Shown here: one piece after another, positions 57,072 to 64,000 of the stretch
How the letters are laid out: the number at the start of each line of letters is the position of its first letter
Numbering within the stretch: the first letter of the stretch is position 1
From: Galaxea fascicularis
Lineage: Eukaryota; Cnidaria; Anthozoa; Scleractinia; Euphylliidae
Length of the DNA stretch: 64,000 bases
Direction: 5' to 3'
Assembly: GCA_948470475.1 (NCBI GenBank)
Contig: OX419336.1
Span: 6,833,671-6,897,670 of the forward strand
Translations under genes and position numbers: made by a program
Notes under the pieces: model-generated
Databases searched by the model: none
The model's input: the letters and a program-made list of their open reading frames with translations, nothing else
What the model was told of the DNA's origin: nothing

Positions 57072-58288
57072 GAATCTTGTTTACTGAAGGTAATGTCGAC
57101 CGATCTATCGGTCGATATAGCGGTCGACACTCGGTCGATATAACGGTCGATAGTCGGACAATAGTCGGTCGACACTCGGTCGAGACACGGTCGATAGTCT
57201 TTCCAGATGTGTCTCGGCCGATATTGCTTTTCGTTCACCGACACTTCGCCGACTTTTCGCCGACACTTCACCGATAGTTGGTAGATACTTGACCGATGTA
57301 TCGGTCAGTAATTGGTCAACACTCGGCCGATGGTCGGTCGACACTTGGTCGATAGTCAGAAGATAGCCGTTTGATATATCGGTTAAGAGTCGGCCGCCTA
57401 GTCAATCGATATAAATGTATCGGTCAAGATTTGTGTCGCTCTGTATAGTTTTTAGTCCGTTACCAATAGCCCTGGAGAAGAAATTGGAGCAAAATTACTG
57501 AAATATGAACCGATTGCCCCCATTGACACGCAGAGACGATTCTTGAAAAATTCGCATTTTTTGGACACTTTTCGGTCAGTTACGAGTCCAAAGTACTCAA
57601 AATTAAACATCAAAGCACGCCTTTCTTTGCAATAGCATCCCGTTTTGTGACATGTTTTTGGTACGGGCATGCGAAAAAGTCTTACCCAATCTCTTTAGAC
57701 TCTTCTGCTTTTGTTTCGCTTTTCTCTTGCCCTTCCTATCCATTATTCGTCCACTTCGGGACTGCGGGAGCAGTCATTTCACTCGTCCTTCTTTAAGTAT
57801 TCTTCGAAATGCGGGACCACAGGAGCAGCAGATTCAACTTAGGCTGTAACTGGTTCTGTTTTAAAATCAGACGATCGGTGATTATACAAACTGGAAAAAA
57901 AAAAGGTTACCATTTCCTTAGTTCCCGGTGCTCTTCGGTTCGCTTCATAGAGAAATCGCGCCTCGCACTGCCACATGTTCCCCCATTGCATGATAAAGGT
58001 AATTAATGACGTCTTTGCTTAAAAAGAAAGACTCACCTGGTAAATTAACACATGACTGATATTCGGCCGACAGTTGACCGATATATCACCGACATATGAC
58101 CGATAGTAAGTCGAGGTGTGTCGTCAAAATATCGACCGATACTCGGCCGATAGTCTATCTCACGCTCGACTGACTGTCGACGGACTGTCGACCGACTGTC
58201 AACCGGCTATCGACCGACTGTCGACCGCTATATCGACCGTTATATCGACTGATAGATCGGTCGACACTACCTACAGTAAACAAGATCC
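57072..58288. mobile_element. 1.2-kb element with GGTCGATA-type repeats in its inverted ends
   Basis: Ends GAATCTTGTTTACTG and CAGTAAACAAGATCC are inverted, and GATTTATT flanks both (57064-57071 and 58289-58296). Each arm holds over 200 bp of degenerate tandem words such as CGGTCGATA, CGGTCGACA and GGTCGATATAGCGG, in opposite orientation at the two sides. The centre (about 57430-58040) is unique and has no recognisable frame. Confidence 0.8.
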
Positions 58289-58639
58289 GATTTATTTATT
58301 TGAACAATAGAATGAGTAATAATACACGATAATTATTGTTCACTGTCAGAGGTAATTTGAGGCTTGTTTCCAGACAGCCCTTTATGTTTACTCAACAGCA
58401 CATACATTCATTTCAGTTGTTACAATGTAACAGATGCATAACAGCAGAAGCGCAATTCTCTGCCGTCAAGACAACGGTGGCAGAATGCTACCGGGGAAAG
58501 TTGTGGGGTTGTGCAGTGAAACAGAGTGTGCACAGGAGGGTTTATTTATCTATCTCTTAATGGAGGAGTCACTGCAACAGAATTGATAATACAAATAAAT
58601 AATACACATACCTGATAAATAAATGAAAATAAAATTTAA

Positions 58640-58926
58640 ATGACATGTGTAAAGAAGGAACCAATGAATAAAACAAATAAATCTGGTACATGGAAAATTT
58701 TTATTTCAGATGTTTTTAAGCAGTGCATGTCATATATCTTCCTGATAACTGCTATCAAGTTTTTCAGAGGTGTTTGGTTATGGACCTTGATGACAGCTCT
58801 GACTGCCACAACTCACTATCACTGTCAACTGCCAGCCATCACCACCAGCATGTCACCGTTACCACTACATTGTTTCACCATCTAAAAGCTGCTGCTAGGA
58901 CTACTAATAACTTCAAAGAAGATTAA
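58640..58926 (+). other. Possible terminal exon (unconfirmed)
   Basis: After an acceptor TTTTTCAG near 58767 two overlapping frames stay open to stops near 58883 and 58924. One reads MDLDDSSDCHNSLSLST and ends TTNNFKED. Ser/His-rich low-complexity, no family recognised. It could be the last exon of an unrecognised gene or chance. Confidence 0.2.
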
Positions 58927-58946
58927 GATGATTACACCATAGGTGG

Positions 58947-59185
58947 CCCAATCATGGTGTGTGTCATCAAAAGTTGATATAAAAAAATTGACCATTAAAA
59001 ACCTAGAATTCCAACAAATCGAGTAGCGGTGGAAATATTAATATTCTAGCCAACTAAAGCCTTCCTGCCTTCACTCTATTGTTTCTTATCACTTTCTGGG
59101 ATGTCTAAATGCAGTAACATCGCTTTTTTTTTTAATCCGAGATCAGTGTCCATTCTAAATAGAATGGACACACACCACGATTGGG
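58947..59185. mobile_element. Inverted-repeat element
   Basis: CCCAATCATGGTGTGTGTC at the left is mirrored by GACACACACCACGATTGGG at the right, with one substitution. AT-rich interior without coding. Target duplication not resolved. Confidence 0.55.
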
Positions 59186-60739
59186 ATGCCTGTGATAACA
59201 CTAATAATGATAATGAGTCAACTCAGCTTAATGAGTGAGTGTGGCCATAATGTATAACAACACCATTAACATTTCATTTCATGCTAGAGCATTCATTTTC
59301 GTTACAGAGATGAAGTGACGCAAACAATAATTAAGAAGGTGAAAGGAATGGATAAATAACCCCCACCCCAACCCTCCCTAACATCAGTATTCCGTAATTT
59401 TGGCTCCTTTCTTGTTGCTGGTTTTTATGTGATGTCATAAACGTTATAAACATTAAAATAACGGCGCCACAAAGCTCCTCTTTTGGCATCTTCTACCCAC
59501 TGGTGGGTCGAATCACCTAGGAAAATTTTATGCTGAAATACTGCCTTGTTTTGCGAGGACAACACTTTGAAATTTGTTCACAATCATCGCAGCTTTTTTG
59601 TCCCCACGGCATCCGCACCGCTGGAATGGATCAATGCATAAATCCTTTCTTCCTTAATTTTATTGATACGTTAAGTGTATTGTAAGCACGTTTCAGAACA
59701 AAAGGTAGAAGAGTTTAAACAAGTCAGCCTCCGCTTGCCAAACGGCTTTCAAAACAAAACAAAAACAGTGATTGAAGTATGACGTTCAAATTAGTTCAGT
59801 ACAGTCGCGTTTCGACACAACATGGAAGGCGTCCGGCCTTGACGTCCCTAATCCTTAAGATCAAAATTTAAATTTTTATTTGCTGCCCTACATATTTCGT
59901 ACATGAGTAGTAGGGAGAAGTTGTTAAAATATCAAGCAAATTCATCTTGTGTGATCATTTCCTTAATTCTCATGACCACTCTGTTTTATAAAGCGTTGAT
60001 ATTACAAGGAGAAATTTGATGCTGATCACTCTTAAAGTTTAACGGTTAACGTCCTTAATCCCTCTGTCTATTTTCTAATATGCAGTGTACTGCAAAGTTT
60101 CTCTTGCTGGAAGATAACGTCTCTCTCCTGTTGATTCATTGAATTTTTTATTGAAATTTTGAATATTTATTAATACAGAGTTACCTGTTGCTAACACATG
60201 CCCCATAAACGTTGACAGTTTACTTGGGATTCTTGTCTCCACTCTGCAAACTATACACAGCTGGTGGGGGTTGGAGATTGTGACATCGTTTGGTGGGATA
60301 TGGAAAATATGGAGTACTGATAAAACAATTACAATGGCAGTCACTTGTGAACAAAATTTAAGGCATATTTAGCGGGACAAACCAAGCTACCACTGGTAGA
60401 GCCCACGGGTCCTTCTATGTAACCTCCCCTCTCCCAAACTAGCTTCTCCTCCAAACGATCCTGCAATCGCTTGCCCGTTCAAGTTTTGGTATGGTCGTTG
60501 TAGGGCTCTCATTTCAAATAGTGTGCATGGGAGGTTTTTGAAAGTGGGTGTGGTTATTATTTGAGAAGAGTTGGTTAAGGACTAGTGCTCGTCACAAAGG
60601 GAAAACCTATCTAAGAAGTAGAAAAGTGGTATATAGAGTCATGTTTAATTTCAGTGAGTGTGACTATTTTGTTTTGCCAAGTTTTACGACGAAAGCCTGC
60701 ATTTTTGATGTAGTTTTTTTGGCACTTTGAATACAGTGT
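59186..60739. other. Stretch with no recognised gene
   Basis: AT-rich DNA leading up to the FKRP-like gene. A minus-strand frame at 60344-60075 starts hydrophobic (IVIVLSVLHIFHI) but begins with GTG and has no recognisable product. Nothing else is supported. Confidence 0.35.
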
Positions 60740-62539
60740 ATGGCCGGGACCCTGTGGTATGCAGCGCGTCTGAGTACCGTCGCCAACACACCGGCACCGT
60801 GGTTTGTTTATGGTAAGGCGACCGGCGGAATGGTCACAGGAACACCACTTGTGAAAAGGGTCATGCAAGCAGGCATGTGAATAGATGAGCAATTTGTGCT
60901 TCATAGTATTAACAATGGACTTAGTTTGAAAGAACGAAGACCGTAGTTTGATGTACTTTGTACAGCAAAAATGTAAAATTAGTCAAAGAAAATGTTAATA
61001 AACTTACTGTTGTTTTGGATCTCTTTACTAGAAAAGATGAGCAAACAGACGAAAAAGATTGAAAAGATTCTTTTTTTGCTTCTCCTGGCTTGTTGTCTGA
61101 CATTCGCAATGCTGCAACTCTTTTGCTGTTCGTTCAAATCTTCGTCTGTACGCTTCGTGAACAGACGAAGTCGCGTCCATCAGACATCGAGAAGCATCGT
61201 TACCTTTTCGGTTGAGACGATTGGATGGAACTACGAACCCGAGGAAAAAGTGGAGTCGAGACTGACAAAGGCAAGCGTGAAGTACGTCCTGATGGTCCCG
61301 CATAAGTTGAACCCGGAACTTGAATCTGATGGTGTGGCCAAGCTGTCCAAGGCAGACCTACAAGCATTGCTCAAGCTGACAGATTTTCTTGACAGGCATG
61401 CTGAATACGATGGGGCGACAGCAGCTACCACTGCGAAACGAGGAGAGGGATTCGATAAAGCCAGAGAATCGCTGGAACAGAGTTCGTGCCGATTTCTCGT
61501 GAAAAACTGGACGATGATTATACGTAATTTTGGGAAGATTCACCGTGACGACACTGATGAGAGCCGCTCAGGATGGTATCAAGAATGCAACATGGCAGAG
61601 GGACCATTCGTTCTGCGAAAAGAAGTGTTTCTGTCGTTGAGGTGGCGCAACGAGTGTGGAAGCATGAGCCATCTCGATTTTTTCGTGCGCTCAAACGCAG
61701 CCCTGAAAATAGCCAAATTATCAAACTGCGTCTTCTCGTCTGAACTCACGTTTGCTGATCGCGGCATCTTGGAGGGCACCCGAGATTTCATCGATTACTC
61801 AACGCTCGGCAATCTTCACAGCATTCTACGCATCGTGCGTCCAGATGCAATCGAATGGACCAAGTGCACGGGTGACAAACAGTTCTGTCCAGAAGCTCCC
61901 TTGAGCTCACGCCCAAACACTTTAGCAGCAGCCAACGGTTTCCCGATCTGCTGTGATGTTGTCATGGACGACATCTTGGCCGCCACCGTAGATGCCATGA
62001 ATAAACTTGGTATTGACTATCGTGTTGTGTATGGCACGCTCCTTGGTGCCGTGAGAAGTCGAGCGCTCATCCCGTATTCGGACGACGTCGACGTCTCAAT
62101 TCACAAAGCTGACAACGACAGATACGCCAGCTTCCGGCTGATGCAGCACAAACTGGGGCCCAGGTACTTTGTGGCGTGGAAGACCAACCCTCCAACGACC
62201 AGGGTGTACCCACACTTTGCTCCAACGGTGAGAACAGATACTCGCCACCTGTTCAAAGGGGCAGAAAGTCTTGAAAGTGAAGCACTATTCGATAGCAGAA
62301 TCCTTGACGAAATGAAAAAACTCTTGCCCGTGCAGAACATCCCTCTGGAGCGACGCTTCGTTGATCTGTACCCCTCCCCTGAGAATTGGTTTGAAACATC
62401 CTCCGTGGTTACTATAAACAATCGACAGTACTTAGGGGTGTCAAATAATGTGGACAGGTTCCTGAGAAGCTTGTACGGTGACGACTATATGAAACAGAGG
62501 CCGGAGATTCATTCCAAAACAACGCTGCAGACAAACTAA
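60740..62539 (+). CDS. FKRP/LicD-type transferase, type II membrane protein
   Basis: The LicD superfamily includes fukutin and FKRP, which transfer ribitol-phosphate to alpha-dystroglycan glycans in the Golgi. The acceptor of this protein is unknown. The main exon is 61032-62539, with ATG at 61037 (500 residues). A transmembrane anchor follows at about 9-32 (ILFLLLLACCLTFAML). A GT-A-like segment has NMAEGPFVLRKEVF and LDFFVRSNAALKIAKL near 190-240. The FKRP-like Cys pair is at about 303 (ICCDVV). The nucleotidyl-transfer motif YGTLLGAVRSRALIP is at about 330, followed by DDVDV at about 347. In FKRP the same block ends I-P-W-D-x-D-V-D; here it is I-P-Y-S-D-D-V-D. An upstream exon at 60740-60812 (MAGTLWYAAR, then APWFVY) has a GTAAGG donor and splices in frame to AAAAG before the ATG, adding 26 residues. 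That exon is less certain. ATTAAA is at 62571-62576. Confidence 0.85.
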
Positions 62540-62801
62540 ATTGATTGCCAAGGACTCAACACCATCGAACATTAAAGTTACACAGTCGTTCGGTTCGCAT
62601 TTTTCCATTGGTCATGTTCAATGTTATACAGTTATGTTACTATCACATTATTGGGAACAGTTACCTGTGAGCAAATGGTCTCGCGGCAGAAAACCTGTTT
62701 TAGTAGACAATTACTGGCAGTTGAGACATTACTTTTCAGTACGTGATCTGAAACAGTCATGATGCAGCTCAACAGATAGCCGTTTTCTTTGATGGAAAAG
62801 T

Positions 62802-63084
62802 AAAGCCTGGTCCTCTAATAGCGACGCAAGCATACGCACAAGACACGTGAGGATATGAACGACGCAAGCGCAAGCACCAGCGCGTGCGCAGATATAATTT
62901 TAGTCTCCATTTCCTGGCACCAAAACGTACTTGTGCTTACGCTTTGCATGCCATAACTGGAACGCAAGCACAGACGCAGACAGAAGAACGCCTTGAGCTT
63001 GTGCTGATGCGGATGCGTTTTGTATATCCCCACCTATCTTGCGGTTGCGCTTCTGCTCTCGTCGCTGGTGTGAACCAGGCTTAA
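62802..63084. mobile_element. Fold-back MITE between the FKRP-like gene and the next exon
   Basis: AAGCCTGGT and ACCAGGCTT form the ends; inside, GCGACGCAAGC-type words face GCTCTCGTCGC. The centre has many GCGCAAGC-like repeats. No coding. No clear target duplication beyond the AT-rich edges. Confidence 0.6.
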
Positions 63085-63424
63085 CTGACGAGAAACCAAT
63101 CAAATACGCGGATAAGCTGTTAAATCTTTTAACTTCGTTTTTATTGCGCCTTATCAAATCGTGACGTACCTGTTGTGTTTGTCCAAAGATAAATCTAAAA
63201 ACGAAGCCGAAAGAACTCCAGTTATTGTCTACTAAAGCCAGCTACGTCACTCTTTCGAGAGGTGTACCGTTAAATACCGACCAAAGGGGTGATACATAGT
63301 GGTATACCAAAATGAATCAATCTGTACTGAATAATAAGACGAACATTGTGGAAAATTCTCAGACGATTGTTCCATAGACATGGGTCTTTCGACCATTTCC
63401 AAACATTTTCTGATTTTTCTGAAG

Positions 63425-63742
63425 GTTGCTGAAGACTTGTGAAGATGAATGTTTAACCCGGGAAAATAGCAGTGCAAACAGCCTGGCCACCAGGTCAGAG
63501 GAGTACGCCGCCTTGTTCGGACTGAAGCCAGTTTACAGAGAGTCGGTGGGGTTTGACCATTACCAGAAAGTGGTATGCTGACATAAAGCAGAAATTACCA
63601 GACCTTCACATAGCTTCGAATGACCAACTAGAACATGTGGTAGTTAGCCCGTCGGTCTGGTGGCACAAAAGGAACAAAGAAGGCGTTTTGCAGACTCGAA
63701 ATTTAGCGCTAACTAGAGCGAGCTGGTGCATCTGGATGTATG
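63425..63742 (+). pseudogene. Exon of a glycosyltransferase-like protein, frameshifted, runs off the window
   Basis: After an acceptor TTTTTCTGAAG the frame reads LLKTCEDECLTRENSS, then EEYAALFGLKPVYRESVGFD and HYQK. Near 63570 one extra base shifts it; the next frame continues WYADIKQKLPDLHIASN, VVVSPSVWWHKRNKEG and RNLALTRASWCIWMY, ending at donor GTAAGT (63743). The arrangement Trp-Trp-x-x-R-N followed by R-N-L-A-x-x-R and a hydrophobic end resembles the GT-A fold before the D-x-D motif in N-acetylgalactosaminyltransferase-like and FKRP-like proteins. It may be a neighbour or paralogue of the gene at 60740-62539. The frameshift may be a mutation or an assembly error. Confidence 0.45.
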
Positions 63743-64000
63743 GTAAGTTTCTTGAAATTGACAATGCCTTTTATCTTCGTTTTTCGAGGGTTTATTCTGG
63801 AACTACGGTAAGACAACCTTTGATCCCAAATTATTTGTGGCCGTTGTTTTATTTATAAATGTGAACCATTACAAATTGAACCCACCGTCGGGGCAGCCAA
63901 AAGGTTTAAATTTCGAAAACATTCATTTTCAACTAGTATAAAAAAGGGTTCCAAGAACCCTCATAGGTCAAATGCTAGAATGAACCTTGCGCCCCTTTCC

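Noticed and set aside
57090..58270. GGTCGATA repeats as a satellite or CRISPR
   Set aside because: They sit in mirrored arms of one element with matching ends and target duplication; there are no regular spacers.
60611..60904. Cys-rich minus-strand frame (CRCVGDGTQTRC)
   Set aside because: The plus strand here has a better supported exon with ATG and a strong donor that joins the FKRP-like gene in frame.

Overview
The window looks like nuclear DNA of an anthozoan cnidarian, most likely a stony coral. It is AT-rich and gene-sparse, with small exons bounded by clear GT-AG junctions. The proteins are deeply conserved animal proteins. The spaces between them are full of short fold-back (MITE-like) elements and decayed LINE and Penelope-like retroelements. 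The coral assignment is inference from general style, not from a diagnostic marker.

Left part (1-11.6 kb): a broken RecQ/DEAD-type helicase fragment runs off the left edge on the minus strand. Next come the 3' exons of SNRNP27 (1506-3472, +), a 27-kDa protein of the U4/U6.U5 tri-snRNP. A loopless 434-bp palindrome (5303-5736) precedes NFYA (6673-9133, +), the DNA-binding subunit of the CCAAT-box factor NF-Y, whose 3' region holds a tRNA-derived SINE.

Middle part (13-30 kb): R3HCC1 (14637-22691, +) is read through nine recognised exons (one of them non-coding), with one expected internal exon not found. SNRPG (26191-23747, -), the Sm-ring protein SmG, and DCAF17 (26419-29756, +), a CUL4-DDB1 substrate-receptor subunit, are head to head with 227 bp between their start codons. 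All four SNRPG exons can be read.

Right part (32-64 kb): a two-coding-exon gene encodes a zinc-finger protein of about 1575 residues with 18 C2H2 fingers and three repeats of an unusual finger module (36047-42624, +). From 42.6 to 60.7 kb I see no confident host gene. This stretch holds nested inverted-repeat elements, a LINE reverse transcriptase remnant, and two Penelope-like fragments in opposite orientation. It also holds a 1.2-kb element whose terminal repeats are made of GGTCGATA-like units. At 60740-62539 (+) lies a type II membrane protein with an FKRP/LicD-type transferase domain. An exon of what may be a related glycosyltransferase-like gene starts at 63425, carries a one-base frameshift, and continues off the right edge.

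The genes do not form a pathway. Two encode spliceosomal snRNP proteins, one a CCAAT-box transcription factor, one a ubiquitin-ligase adaptor, one a zinc-finger protein and one a probable Golgi transferase. I found no CRISPR array, no rRNA and no intact tRNA gene. I did not find a clearly new biological system. The most distinctive signals are the fold-back elements with clean target-site duplications, the three-fold module in the zinc-finger protein, and the FKRP-like locus with its possible neighbour.
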